In this document: positions 50,127 through 63,935 of the stretch, piece by piece
How the letters are laid out: each line of letters starts with the position of its first letter
Numbering within the stretch: the stretch's first letter is position 1
Assembly (NCBI RefSeq): GCF_020379485.1
Contig: NC_063448.1
Location: forward strand, 20,235,726-20,299,725
Source: Brassica napus
Lineage: Eukaryota; Streptophyta; Magnoliopsida; Brassicales; Brassicaceae
Direction: 5' to 3'
DNA: 64,000 nucleotides
Position numbers and translations under genes: made by a program
Notes under the pieces: model-generated
What the model saw: the letters and a program-made list of their open reading frames with translations, nothing else
Database searches by the model: none
What the model was told of the DNA's origin: nothing

Positions 50127-51082
50127 TGTTGGGCCTAATTATTAAGCCTTATGGCTCAAATAATATATGAAAAAATGTGAAAACGAAATGAGCCTATGGG
50201 TTCTTATAAAAAGCCTTGTTGACTTTAATGAAATGAAGTTAACAACATCCCACATTGGTTGGGAGAGTTGATTTTGAGGAGTATATATATGTCTTCATGA
50301 CATGAGAGGTTAAACAGCTCAGAGGAAGAGAGAGCTCCCCACGCGTGCGCCGCCGCCGCCGTCCGGCCGGCTCGGCTCGGCTCGGCGTGGGCGTGGGCTT
50401 GGGCTTGGGCTTGGGCTTGGGCTTGGGTGGAGGGCCTTTGGCCCGATAAGAACTATTCGTTTTGGACCAAGTTAAGCTCAACGTTTTGCCAGTTATTTCG
50501 GGAAAAAACAGCATACAATTTTATTTAAAACGACAAGTAGTTTGTCTAAAAATTAAAAAACGTCATGCATGTTATCCTCTCGAAAATTTAAAACGAGATA
50601 AGAGAGAGTCTTGAGGAAGAAGTTTCGGAACTCAACTTCCCTCGATCTCCGCGAGATTCTCGCCCACGTGCAGCAGCTGTTGCGGGAAGTGGGTCTTCTC
50701 TTCTCCGGCTCTTTAAGTATCGTCTCTCCTCTTCCTTCATTTCTTAATTTTTTTTTCCTGCTCGAAATCCAACAGCAAAAAATCCCTCTGCGTAAGTCTA
50801 TATTGCGAGAGTGTTTTGTAGAGTTTATAGTTCGATAGGGCGATCACGAGTGAGGCGTGATTCGTCTGCCATGGTTGTATCCTGGGACTCTATATTCGTA
50901 CAGTCCCGTCTCACTAGCGGAGCGAATATTTTGAATTAAGGAAAGAGATCATATCTCGCCTCCATGTCTATTTGCGAATACGGTTTCTTATCGTCCTCGT
51001 ATTCGTTTTTCTTTATTCGTCTATTTCCTTAACTTCGCTTTTATTATATCGTTTACATCGGTCCGGTTTTCCGGCTTTTACA
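50127..51082 (+). repeat. 3' LTR (956 bp)
   Basis: Nearly identical to 43780-44718, with an expanded GGGCTT/GGCTCG run (about 50370-50428) and an extra TCTTC near 50698. Confidence 0.93.
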
Positions 51083-51164
51083 ATAAATGCATAACTTTGA
51101 CTTAAACCTTCCATCCAGTTTTGTAGGGGGTGACATCTTTCACTGAAGTAGTAACCATTTCCAT
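51083..51164 (-). pseudogene. RPA-like pseudogene, first exon start
   Basis: The minus strand starts at ATG 51164 (MEMVTTSVKDVTPYKTGWKV), then a TAA stop where Gln is expected, then VKVMH up to the Copia target site. It joins 43779 across the insertion. The in-frame stop shows the gene was already, or has since become, dead. Confidence 0.5.
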
Positions 51165-51940
51165 TAGACTTTAACTTTTGAATCGTGTCGTGAAGAATGT
51201 ATTAGGGGTTGGAAGATTATATGTAGTGTTTAGATACTAACAATTAGGTATAATATTTTCGTAGAGGATCACTAGAAATATTCTTTTGTCAGTTTTAAGA
51301 TAGTTAAGATATCAAATCTAAATAATATTGATGGGAAGTTGTTACATAACGAACTCGACATATAAGGGGAAAAATCTTAAAATTAACTAATTTATTATCC
51401 ATAGATAACAGTTTATATCAAAACTAAAGAATATTGATGGAAAGTTGGTAGATGACAAAATTGGAATTTAAGGGGGAAAAACTTGAAAAGAACCAGTTTA
51501 CTTTTGAAAGATTAGGTCGTGTAGATTTGATCAAATCAATAAATATTTGGTTAGAATATTCTACCAAAGCTGATTGTATCTAAATATTTGGTTAGGATAT
51601 TTCCGTATATGCTCTATTGAATATATAGGAACGAAACATGGAGAACTGTATTATATGTTACGTACCAAGGACAACATAATTGATATGAATTGGTTTGATG
51701 TCCACTTGAAGTAAGTTTTCAAGCGATCCTGTAAGCACATACAAAAAACGCCTACTGCAGTTTTGTTTGTATAAGGTCTGTTTACTATAAAGCTCAGCGT
51801 TAAAAAAGAGGTCTGTTTACTATAGGTTCAGTTTGAAATTCAAACAAAACATAAGTCTAGATATTGTTTGAATGTTTAGTATGATGAATGATGAACACAT
51901 ATGAACTGATATGAATTGATTTGATTATTGTATGTTGCAG
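51165..51940. other. AT-rich spacer
   Basis: No gene. Two related phrases (AATATTGATGGGAAGTTGTTACATAACGAACTCGACATATAAGGGGAAAAA, and a copy about 100 bp later) form a loose direct repeat at 51327-51380 and 51428-51482. Confidence 0.45.
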
Positions 51941-52311
51941 GTGATGCGATAACTCACACACCTAATCGCTTTGCGGCAGAGCTCCGAAGCGTGATATGGG
52001 CTCTTTCTAGCTTGCGGGATCTAGGAGTATCGAGAGTGACAGTTGCTGTGGATTATCATGAGGTAGTAGAAGCTCTGAAGAAGCCTCAACAGTGGCCTAG
52101 ATACAGAATTTTGTTGGAAAAAATCAGAAATCTCAAGGAAGAGTTTGAAAGTCTGGACTTTGATGAGGAAAAGATTTCGACCAATGGAATCGCTAGAGAC
52201 ATTGCAAAGAGTGTGCTTCGAGATGGACGTTTTCAATCATATTTGGCTTTGGGGTGTCCTTCCCGGCTTCATGATCGAATCGCTAGAGAAACAATCAGAA
52301 GCGACGTTTGA
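51941..52311 (+). pseudogene. RNase H-like (RVT_3) domain exon fragment
   Basis: After a good acceptor (GTATGTTGCAG) the frame reads GDAITHTPNRFAAELRSVIW, then VSRVTVAVDYHEVVEALKKP, then IARDIAKSVLRDGRFQSYLA, to a stop at 52309-52311. This pattern (AEL..VIWAL, V.VD...VVEAL, IA..IAKS) fits the RNase H-like domain common in plant LINE-derived or domesticated proteins. The first catalytic strand is missing and no upstream exon was found, so it is probably a relic. Confidence 0.5.
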
Positions 52312-52488
52312 TTCTTATTTAGAATGTTGTCGCTGTTTTCTTCTTTATTTTCATTACCTTAACTGTCAAGGTTTGTTCTTTGTTGGGTGCTTCCACCATT
52401 TCCGATTATTAACCGATTCAGACGTTAAAAAAAAATTATGCTTATGGTCAAGCTTAAGTTTGCGATAAAGTTTTTTAAGGAAAACATA

Positions 52489-55087
52489 CGCTACAAGAAA
52501 ACAGCGGCATACTGAGGGAAAAAATCGTCGGTATGTCGTCGTAATAACGCTATTCCGACGACATACCGACGAAAAAAAGTCCTCGGAAATAACTCTTCGG
52601 AAATTCATCTTTCCTCGGAAATCCCTCGGAAATTTCCGACGGAATTCCGAGGAAATGAATTTCCGAAGAAATTCCGAGGACCACAAGTTCGTCGGAAATT
52701 CCTCGGAATATTTCGAGGGATAAACTTCCTCGGAATATTTCCAAAATTAAAAAAAAATTATAAATTTATTTTTTTAAATTGAAATTCGAAAATATAAAAT
52801 TAAAATTAAAATAGAAAACATATTTAAAATACAAAATATAATAAAATAGTTTTTATAAATAAAAAAAATGTTTTATAAATACAAAATTAGTTTTAATAAA
52901 TATAAATATTTTTATAAATAAGAAATCATCTTTTTATAAATACAAAATAGTTTTTATAAATACAAAAACTAATAAAATAGTGTTTATAAATAGTGTTTAA
53001 AATTGAAATAGAAAACATATTTAAAATACAAAAAATAATAAAATAGTTTTTATAAATAAAAAAAATGTTTTATAAATACAAAAATTAGTTTTAATAAATA
53101 TAAATATTTTTATAAATATGAAATCATCTTTTAATAAATACAAAATAGTTTTTATAAATACCAAAAATAATAAAATAGTGTTTATAAATCAAAAAAATGT
53201 TTTATAAATACAAAATTAATTTTAAAATATGAAATCATCTTTTATAAATCCAAAAATCGAATTTATATACAAAGAACGTTTTGTATATTTAAAAATAGTT
53301 TTTATAAATACAAAAATAAAAAAATAGTGTTTATAAATCAAAAAAATGTTTTATAAAATACAAAATTAGTTTTAATAAATATAAATATTTTTATAAATAT
53401 GAAATCATCTTTTATAAATCCAAAAATCGAATTTATATACAAAAAACGTTTTTGTAAAATCGAATTTATATAGAAAAAACGTTTTGTAAATACAAAAATA
53501 CTAAATAATTTATAAAAAAAAATTCTAAATCAATTCAACACAACCAAATCACAATTCTAAACCTATTACACAACAAATCACAATCCTACCCAATCACCCT
53601 AACAAAAATCTATCAAAAAACTTCTAAAATCATCAAATCTACTTAAAAATCTAACAAATAGGACCTAAGAGAGTGGGATAGGGTCCTTACATGATTTGTA
53701 AGGGAATGGAAAGGATTCGCCGGAGAGATCGTCGCGAGAGAAGGTGGAGAACGCCGGAAGGAGAGAGAGATCGCCGGAGAGGAAGAATAGAGAAATGGGG
53801 AAGAAGATGCATTTCGAGTTTATAAAACCTTGGGTCCGACGGATATTTTCCGTCGGAATTCCCTCAGTAATTTCAATTTCAATTTTTACGAAATATTTGG
53901 CGGCTTGTTTGCCTGGTTAAATGAAAATATTCCGAGGAAATTCCGACGGCCACTTAAATATCCGTCAGAATTTCCTCGGAATATTTTCATTAATTCGAGG
54001 AAAAAAATATCCTGTGAATGTATTTCTATTAATTTATATTGTTCCTTGGAATTTCCTCGGAATAAAAATACCGAGGAACTAGTGTTTGGGGTTTCAAAAC
54101 ATCAATTGTTTTTGCCGTATTTCATTTCTTATACAATTGTAATGCATACCATTGAGGATTCTTTGTATAGATGAGTATAAACCATGAAATAACAAATTTC
54201 AAAACGAATTGAAAGTATTCCTTTTACCGTTCATTAAAGTGTATAAGTGTTTCTCTTATGCTGTGGGATTTCATTCATACAATCGGAAAAGTGTTAATTA
54301 TAGGGTAAGGAACAAATTTTTGACTTCATAATGAACGTAAGACACTTAATAAGGGTTATATAGGTGTTATTCAAACCGCAAAACGTTGTTTTCGGTTTAA
54401 AAACCCTATTTCCTCGGAATATTCCGAGGGAATTCCGAGGAAACCCTTTTCTTCCTCGGAATTCCGTCGAAATATTCCGAGGAAATTCCGAAGAACTAGT
54501 GTTTGGGGTTTCAAAACGTCAATTTTCTTTTTAAACGGATCGATCGATGGATATATGTCCAAAAACGCATCGATCGATCACTAAGATGGACCAAAGCGTA
54601 ACAATGTGATCGATCGATTAGATTATCCCATCGATCGATCGAGGATATCAAGTGTTCCTCGGAATTTCCTCGGAATATTCCGAGGAAATTCGGAGGAACT
54701 AGTGTTTGGGGTTTCAAAATCTCGAATGTTTTTTTATAAACGGATCGATCGATGGATTTATGTACAAAAACGCATCGATCGATCACTAATATGGACCAAA
54801 GCGTAACAATGTGATCGATCGATGGGTATATGTCCAAAAACGCATCGATCGATCACTAGTTCGTCGGAATTTCCTCGGAATTTTGTAAAATCCCTATAAT
54901 ATTTCCTCGGAATTCATCGGTTTTTTCCGAGGAACACATTTTTCCTCGGAATTTCCTCGGAATATTCCGACGGATTGATGTTTCCTCGGAATTCCGTCGG
55001 TATATTCCGAGGAAATTCCTCGGGAAATTCCGAGGATTTCATTTTCCGTTGGAATATCCGTCAGAATACCGCTGTTTTCTTGTAGTG
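52489..55087. mobile_element. CACTA transposon, 2.6 kb, same family as in SFT12
   Basis: The left end is CGCTACAAGAAAACAGCGGC (the CACTA motif has one A-to-G change at its second base) and the right end is GCTGTTTTCTTGTAGTG. The flanks ATA (52486-52488) and GTA (55088-55090) are a decayed target duplication. The paralogous empty site at about 63870-63895 (CATAAAATAGACC) supports the junction. It carries the same subterminal TTCCTCGGAAT words, an imperfect version of the palindrome (about 52527-52574), the leader-like block (about 53690-53850), one 363-bp unit and GATCGATC arrays (54535-54860). It lacks any transposase tail. The AT-rich zone 52745-53560 holds many ATAAATACAAAA repeats. Confidence 0.9.
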
Positions 55088-55151
55088 GTAAAATAGACCA
55101 TACTACATAATGTTTGATCATTTCAGTTTATCATATCACCGGATAAGCTAG

Positions 55152-57003
<1,852 letters not shown>

Positions 57004-57904
57004 AAAATTAAAAAATATTTTTCATATATGCACATGCTTAACTATTTCATGTTTTATATATTTCTTATTTTTTTACATTAGAAATATATTGATATGAATT
57101 TTTAGTTACAAAAAGATAGTAAAAGTCCAAACGTGACAAAATTTGATTTTGTACCAAGGGGACAATAGCTCAGATTACTTGTTCATTTTTTTCCAAATTT
57201 CCCATATTTATATCCTCTAAGCTTTTATAATATTAATACTCATGTTTCATTATGCAAGTTTATATCGATCACCATTTTAGCTTTTATATTTTCTTTTGAA
57301 ATAATATAAACATACTATTATACATTTAAAAAAAATAAAGTTAAAATTTAAAAATAAAAACCACACTAAATATATTGAAATAATTTACATTTAGGCTAAT
57401 TACAAAAATATAGGTGGTTTATTTCAGAGAAATATATGCAACTCAATATACATAAACAATCCAAATTCATACAATAAAATAAGAGATCTAATTAAGAAAA
57501 TATAATATTAGTTAGAAAAGTCTTTATTTTGTCTCAAAACTAAAGAACAATTTAAAATGAAATATTAATAGTTTGTATTATTTATCAATAGAAATATTGA
57601 TATATGTTCATAAGCTTTCAAAAAATTACTGGTTATGTTCATTTATGCAACTCTGAAATGATAATAACCTTTTTTCTAAATTAACATATAATTAATTTCA
57701 CATAATGTTTAAAAATATACTATTATACAAGATAATAAAGCAAACAAAAATCAACTAATATGATTTAACCTACTTAGAATAAAAAAAATCACAGTTCAAT
57801 TTAAAAGAGGATATGCAATCTAATACCCAAAAATAATCGAACCAGTCAGATTTCTTATAAACAAAATCACATGTCTATATAAATATTTATTTATTTTTCA
57901 TGCA
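57004..57904. other. AT-rich spacer in the protease array
   Basis: No gene seen. Confidence 0.5.
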
Positions 57905-58563
57905 TAAAAGGTATAAACCACTTATAACTTATAAAAAAAGTAAGGAAAATGTTGACCAATTATTATGATTTTTGAAGTTATATGTATATATGTGCATGTG
58001 CACGTGAGAGTCACTTAGTATATTTCTATTTAATGACTAAATTTAGATTTTAGTTTACATTGCTATTCTTGATAAGAATTAACGTTTTTCTGATCTTATT
58101 AACATTTTCCATTCTCTACTTTTATGTCAGTATATTATCATCGGATATATAGTTGTTTGAGAAAGTAGATATCATCCCATATTAATTATCAAAATTGTCA
58201 TCATTCTTATTTCCTATGTGAAATTTGTAGTAAATAAAATAGTTTATTTCAATATAGTTGGGTAAAGATTTTATTATATTTATTTTCAGACAAACAGATA
58301 TATCAACTTTATGGTAATGGCATATAGTTTAGCAAGGATATTGCTAACATACCCATAAATAAATATTATTTGTATAAGTTTTGTATAATTACGTTAAATA
58401 CCTATCATTTCTTAGTTTAAGTTTATTTTAGCACCACATGTAATAATTTGTTGGGTGGGGGGGGGGGGGGGGGGTGGTTAAAACTTAAAATATATATCTT
58501 TTTCGGAATACATATTTCTTGAAGATTGTCTTTGTTTTTCAGATTATTGTCTTGGATTTTCAA
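57905..58563. repeat. Segmental duplication unit, copy 1
   Basis: Matches 59775-60378 throughout (for example GACAAACAGATATATCAACTTTATGGTAATG and TTTAGCACCACATGTAAT), with small indels. A part also matches 42022-42159. Confidence 0.85.
58457..58474 (+). repeat. Poly(G) tract of 18
   Basis: An uninterrupted G18 in otherwise AT-rich DNA. The duplicate copy has only GGGAGGGGG at about 60282-60291. Confidence 0.85.
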
Positions 58564-58664
58564 TGCAGAGTTAACAAAACTTCACTCTTAACCTTATTTA
58601 ATGTATTTGTAGAAATATATAATTTTGTATTAAGGCATAGTAGGAATAAGCTAGGAACTCCTCC

Positions 58665-58977
58665 TAATGAGACCGGTGTGGGTGGCTAGGAACTCCTCCT
58701 TAGTCCGATCCGTGAACTCGTTGACACCAAGTTTGTAGCTTTGATTCGCCTTAGCGTTGAAGTCCTCAATGTATTCCAAGTTTTTCTTGAACACTTCCAG
58801 TCTCATCTGTTTCTCGTGTTCATTGCTATAAACTCGAGAGAACTGGATCATCCATTGTTGGAAGTAATCAGCAATGGATAGTTCCTGAAAATCAACACGG
58901 GATGTGGCTTGAGAGATCCTAACATTCATTGAAAGAACGGTTAGAACCACCAAAACATATGACACTCCCAAGACCAT
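58665..58977 (-). pseudogene. Truncated protease copy (signal peptide and propeptide only)
   Basis: From ATG 58977 the frame encodes a signal peptide (MVLGVSYVLVVLTVLSMNVR), the ERFNIN propeptide (EKQMRLEVFKKNLEYIEDFN) and GVNEFTDRTKEEFLATHTGL. Homology to the intact gene then ends and a stop follows. The catalytic domain is absent. It could still encode a free propeptide-like product; a pseudogene is more likely. Confidence 0.85.
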
Positions 58978-59278
58978 TTTTGATGTGGTGTGGTGAAGAA
59001 GTTAAAATGATGAGAGTTGTTATATGTGGTGATGTTATAGTTTGGTTAACTTCTTTATATGGTGTTCAAAAAATAGTCCACACCATATATCTTTGACTGA
59101 ATTACTTTCCACCCGTTTTTTAGCAAGTCCACCTTTCCTTTTTTTATAATGCCGTTGATATGATTAACATTATTTGTGTTTATCATGTTATTTTGCCATC
59201 TCACAGGAATCTCTCTTATTTAGGAAAGTATATTATATATATATATTTATACGAACTTCTGAATCAACAAAATAATAG

Positions 59279-59372
59279 AGAAATTAAATCAATGAATGGA
59301 AAGGCTGTTCCTGATATATGGAGATCATCTGCGGATAAGTACCGTGACAGAGTTGCTGTGCTTGATCCCTTT
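59279..59372 (+). pseudogene. Fragment of an acyl-activating enzyme (AAE15/16-like)
   Basis: GKAVPDIWRSSADKYRDRVAVLDPF resembles the N-terminal part of plastid long-chain acyl-CoA/acyl-ACP synthetases AAE15/AAE16 (VPDIWR.SAEKYGDRVAL.DPY). Only about 28 codons match; the following codons are unrelated. A stray exon piece. Confidence 0.45.
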
Positions 59373-59774
59373 CGTATGGTTTCGTTTTCATCTGTTTGTA
59401 AAGTGTTGGAATGTTCTACAAAGACTTTAAAGCAATAGTCTAATGAAAATATTCTGTTTTATTTTTTATGTTCAATAATTTTGTTAGCTTTTTTTTTTTA
59501 CATTTAAATTTGCATAATCAAATTTTAGACAGTGTTAGTAATACTTTTATTTAAAATTTACATAATTATTAACTTATTTTGATTGATTTTTAATATTGAT
59601 AATAAATAATAGTGAGTCAACTCATTGAAACTATCAACCTATTAATTTAAATGAGTTATGGATTGATCCAAACCATTACCTAAATAGATTGGGTTTATTC
59701 ATGGTTCATATGAGAATGGGTTCATATGGATATAGGATGGTTTGAGTTGGATTATCCATTTTGACACCTTTAAT

Positions 59775-60378
59775 AAAAGTTATAAAACACTTATAACTTA
59801 TAAACAAAAGTGCCAAAAATGTTGATCAATTATTATGATTTTTAAAGTTTAATATTTATATATGTGCATGTACACAGGAAAATCACCTAGTATATTTTTA
59901 TTTAATGACTAAATTTAGATTTTAGTTTCCATTACTATTTTTGATCAGAAAGTAACTTTTTCTGATCTTATTAACATTTTCCATTCTCTACTCTTATGTT
60001 AGTAGATTTATCATCGGAAATATAGTTTAAAAAGTAGATATCATCCCATATTAAGTATCAAAATTGTCATCATTCTTATCTCCTATGTGAAATGTGTAAT
60101 AAATTAAATAGTTTATTTCAACATTAGTTGGGTAAAGATGTTGTTTTATTTATTTTCAGACAAACAGATATATCAACTTTATGGTAATGCCATATAGTTT
60201 AGCAAGGATATTAACATACCCATAAATAAATATTATTTATGTAGTTTAAGTTATTTTAGCACCACATGTAATGATTTTTTTTGGGAGGGGGTTAAAACCT
60301 AAAATATATCTATCTTCTTCCGAATAAATATTTCTTGAGGATTGTTTTGTTTTTCAGATTATTGTTTTTAATTTTCAA
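59775..60378. repeat. Segmental duplication unit, copy 2
   Basis: Second copy of 57905-58563. It ends exactly where the Helitron at 60379 begins. Confidence 0.85.
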
Positions 60379-61588
60379 TTAGCTTTTGACCCGCGTCCGC
60401 GCGGGGTGTTTGTTTTTCATATCATATGTTTTTAACCTTTAAAAATTCGATAAATTTAATTGTTTATACACATTATTAATTAGATCCATATCTTTTCAGA
60501 TTTGACATTGGTGTATCTTTTTCAATAAGATTAGTCATCATTTATAAACTATGAGATTGTATTTTTCTTTTATTGTGCTTTTATTTAGTTTATTTGGTAA
60601 ATTAAACAGCAACGTATTAGAGGTTTAAGTATACTTGTGGGTTTTATTAAATTATATTGTAAAATATTTTTTAAGTTGAAAATAAAGTTCAAATTTTTAT
60701 TGAGATTTTTTAAAACAAATACAGTATTTAGACAAACCAATAAATAATAAAACCAATACATAAAACATTCAAAAATAAGAAGAATGTAAAAAAAAAAGAA
60801 TAGATTTTTAAAAATTGTATTTAGAAAACCTAATTAATATTACTAAATTGAGCCATTTTTTGTGAAAATTTTGGTACATCGTAATGAATCTTTTCCAATA
60901 ATTCAAGCCCATATGTGTATATTTAAAAAATCTATTTTATTAAAACAGGAGTGATTATTTAACATAAAATATTTTATTTTGAAAAGAGAGATTTTTTAAT
61001 ATAAATAAACATACTAATTTTTTTTTAAGTTTATAAATAAACACGTCAAAAATATTTAATGTAATTAAAAATTACTAATTGACGAATATATTATATAACA
61101 TATTATTTTGATTAATTTAACATTTAATTATCTCATTTTAATCATTTAGATTGTATATTAGTGTATATATTGCATTTGCATGCATAATTGCATATAAAAG
61201 GATTAAAGTGCACACTTGAGAAGATTGAGGCAAAATTGTGTGGTTATTCCTGTGAACTTAGAAGTCTTGGGGCAAATGTGAAAACAACAGAAAATTCAGG
61301 TACCAAGGTTACAAAATTGGAATTTTCGATGGGTCTAGATAACATAATTAAAAGATTCGGGGTTGATTTGGTAGGATGTTTCTCAGTTTACAAAGCCTTT
61401 GGTCGATTTGAAAATTATCAGAAATGTGAGGGACCTAAAGTGCAAATACAGAAAAGCCAGCCATTGGAATGGATTGATTTTTGTCTTTCCCGAATCTGGG
61501 AATACGTCCATTAGTTCCATCTTTTAAAAAATCAAACATGAATCAAAAACATGAATCAAAGTTGTGATTTATGTTTTAATATATAAGA
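60379..61588 (-). mobile_element. Helitron A, 1.21 kb
   Basis: The minus-strand 5' end at 61588 reads TCTTATATATTAAAACATAA. The 3' end has a perfect CCCGCG-CGGA-CGCGGG hairpin (60390-60405) and GTCAAAAGCTAA followed by T. The repeat copy at 59775 stops at the junction, confirming the right-hand host edge. It holds an unrecognised ORF. Confidence 0.7.
61188..61514 (+). CDS. Unrecognised ORF inside Helitron A
   Basis: About 105 codons open in a very AT-rich setting, with a coding-like reading (LEKIEAKLCGYSCELRSLGA; VGCFSVYKAFGRFENYQKCE). The frame opens without an ATG at 61188; the first internal ATG is at 61330 (MGLDNIIKRFG). I recognise no family. It is antisense to the Helitron polarity. 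A captured exon is the simplest reading. Confidence 0.25.
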   Translation: MHIKGLKCTLEKIEAKLCGYSCELRSLGANVKTTENSGTKVTKLEFSMGLDNIIKRFGVDLVGCFSVYKAFGRFENYQKCEGPKVQIQKSQPLEWIDFCLSRIWEYVH

Positions 61589-63703
61589 CTAGGTAATAAC
61601 CCGCGTCTTGCACGGAATAAAATTATTAATTTTGTTATTTTTTAAAATAAGAAGACATTAGGTCTGTTTAATCTGGATATCGGTCCGGTTTTAGATTAAG
61701 TTTTTGGTGTTTAATCTACTAAAATATAACAACCATTCTAAATCAATATTTATTTTGTTTATTCTGTTAAAATACTTGAGATTTTTGATTTTTTCGATGA
61801 TAACCAAAAAATATTATTATATGTTTGGTTTCATGTTATATGAATTTTAGACAGTCCTGATGTCGAACCAATGGTTTCATATTATAATTTCTAAATGCAT
61901 GAAAAATCAAATCAAATTTAGATAATAATTGAAAAAAAGAAAAAAAAATTACTAAGATAAATCATTTCATTACAATTTGGTCGATGGTGAAAGGAAACAT
62001 TAAAAAAAAATATTCCAACTTCCAAGAGAATTAGAATCTTCACTTGTAGTGAATATTTATTTATATAGGTGTTCAAGTCAATGTGCACATGTATGTAGGG
62101 CTGAGAAAAATATCCGTAAATCTTGATTCGATTTGTTATCCTTTTTGATTCGAATAGAAAAATACGGATATATGTAGCTCTACGAAGCGAAGAATATGCA
62201 ATATCCGTAAAAATGAAGCAAATCACAAATATTAATATTTTCTGAAACGGATATCCGATCCAATGCATATATATACATATATTTAATGAATTAAATATAT
62301 AAGTTATATAAATATTAAATTTTATATGTCTTACAATACTTTTATTTACTAAATTTATTAAATAAGTTATTAGTATTCTAAAATGTAAATATTTTTTTTT
62401 GTAATAAATTTTTATTATTTAATATTATTTAGATTTTAATTTATTTATACGGATCAAAACGGATGCCGGTTAAAAATCTAATTTTTTCTGGATATCCGGG
62501 ACACCGAGTATCCATATGGCTACGAACCGAATCGGATCTGATAATTGATTATTCGGACGAAACAGATCGGAACACAATACCTCCAAAACTCCAAATATCA
62601 GATTCGTGTCCACACCTACATGAATGTGTATATAAAAAATATATAAAAATGGTTGATTAATATATAAAGATACCGTTAATTAACATTAAAAATATATTTT
62701 TGTTCAAAATAACACATGAAACATAAAATTTTTAAACTAAAATTAAGTAACAATAGAATAGGCCTATAAATTAGAGAATTTTTTGCAAATTGTCTTTTTA
62801 CGTAAAACATTTGTATAACCCCTAGAATCATGCAAATTGAAAAAACATAAAATAGTTTATAGTGTGAATACATTTATGCAGAATTTGGGTGAAAAGCTCT
62901 TTGCATGTGACACATCAGCGTATTTATTCTCTAATCGCTGTGAAGCTGCTACGTGGCGAATATAATGAGAACATATTAAATGTCCATGTTTCTCTTTTAA
63001 TATATAATGACTTATTCTTGGGTTCATCTCCTATGGTGAACTTCTAAGTTCAACAACCACTAGAATTTCATTATTTCAAATTCGATATCTTTTAAAAAAA
63101 GAAACAAAATATTGTCAAATTATATTATCTTTTTAAAATTGAAATGTAAAAATAAATAAATAAAAAATAGTAGTAATTACAAAAAAAAAAAAAATTTAAC
63201 GTCATCAGCAAAACATTAAACCCTGAATCCTAATCCCTAAATCTTAAATCTGAAACCCTTGGGTAAACCCTAAACTCTAGGATAAATCTTAAACTTTAAA
63301 TCAAAATCACTAAACACTAAAACACTCAAGGGTTTAGGGTTTAGAGTTTTAGGGTTTAGTGTTTTTATTTAGAGTTTAGGATTTATCCAAGGGTTTATGG
63401 TTTATCCAAGGGTTTAGAGTTTACCCAAGGGTTTAGGGTCTACCCAAGGGTTTAGGGTTTAGCGTTTAGGGTTTTGGGATTATGGATTAGGATTTAGGGT
63501 TTAGTGTTTTGCTGACGACGTTAAAAATATTTTTTTAAATTCTTTTTTCTGTAACTACTATTTTTTTACTTTTTTATTTTAAAAACATAATATAACTTGC
63601 CAATATTTTATTTCTTTTTTAAAAAATATCAAATTTGAAATAAAGAAATTATATTGGTTGGTTAACCTAGAGGTGAACCCAAGAATAACTCATATATAAT
63701 GGA
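61589..63703 (-). mobile_element. Helitron B, 2.1 kb, abutting Helitron A
   Basis: The 3' end (CTAG, 61589-61592, preceded by a GC-rich imperfect hairpin) sits directly against the TC of Helitron A, so B inserted at A's 5' boundary. The 5' end reads TCCATTATATATTAAAAGAG once the fold-back element is removed: TC at 63702-63703, then 63001 downward. No helicase is seen; the interior is AT-rich. Confidence 0.6.
63010..63692. mobile_element. Fold-back/MULE-like element with telomere-like core
   Basis: Long inverted ends (CTTATTCTTGGGTTCA... and its reverse at 63671-63690) are flanked by the 9-bp duplication TATATAATG (63001-63009 and 63693-63701). The core folds: CCCTAAA-type words at 63215-63330 face TTTAGGG-type words at 63330-63510, and GCTGACGACGTTAA near the right matches TTAACGTCATCAGC at the left. 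No ORF. The 9-bp duplication suggests Mutator-type transposition. Confidence 0.7.
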
Positions 63704-63935
63704 TGTTGACAAAAAAAAAAAGTATGTATAGAAAATTTTCAAAATACATTTCGAAGGGATGGAGTGACAACTAATTGTTGCTTTTATTATATTGAGCAAT
63801 AATATGAGCATTATAAAGCTTATGGTCAACCGTAATTTGCGATATAGTTTAAGACCACATTTAAATAAATCATAAAATAGACCAAACTACATAATGTTTG
63901 ATCATTTCAGTTTATCATATCATCGAACAAGCTAG
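63704..63935. other. 3' flank of the fourth protease copy
   Basis: CTTATGGTCAACCGTAATTTGCGATATAG (from about 63819) matches the DNA left of the CACTA element at 52440-52470. ATAAAATAGACC... matches the DNA to its right at 55090. This therefore serves as the empty-site paralogue. Confidence 0.6.

Larger units (their letters stand above)
43780..51082 (+). mobile_element. Full-length Ty1/Copia LTR retrotransposon, 7.3 kb
   Basis: Two long direct repeats begin TGTTGGGCC and end GGCTTTTACA. They are flanked by a perfect 5-bp target duplication ATAAA (43775-43779 and 51083-51087). Between them are a 545-bp leader with internal repeats, gag, protease, integrase, reverse transcriptase and RNase H in Copia order, and a purine tract GTGGGGGA just before the 3' LTR. 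A canonical initiator-Met primer site (TGGTATCAGAGC) does not follow the 5' LTR; the sequence there is ATCTTAACTC. My hand count of LTR differences is about 18-20 substitutions plus a few indels, about 2%, so the insertion is recent. A frameshift in pol makes this copy defective. Confidence 0.96.

Noticed and set aside
59385..59438. Extension of the AAE-like fragment to the end of its ORF
   Set aside because: Codons after LDPF do not resemble the enzyme family; only the first part was kept.
63150..63520. Interstitial telomere as an ancient chromosome-fusion scar
   Set aside because: The telomere-like words are inside an element with inverted ends and a target duplication, so transposition explains them better.
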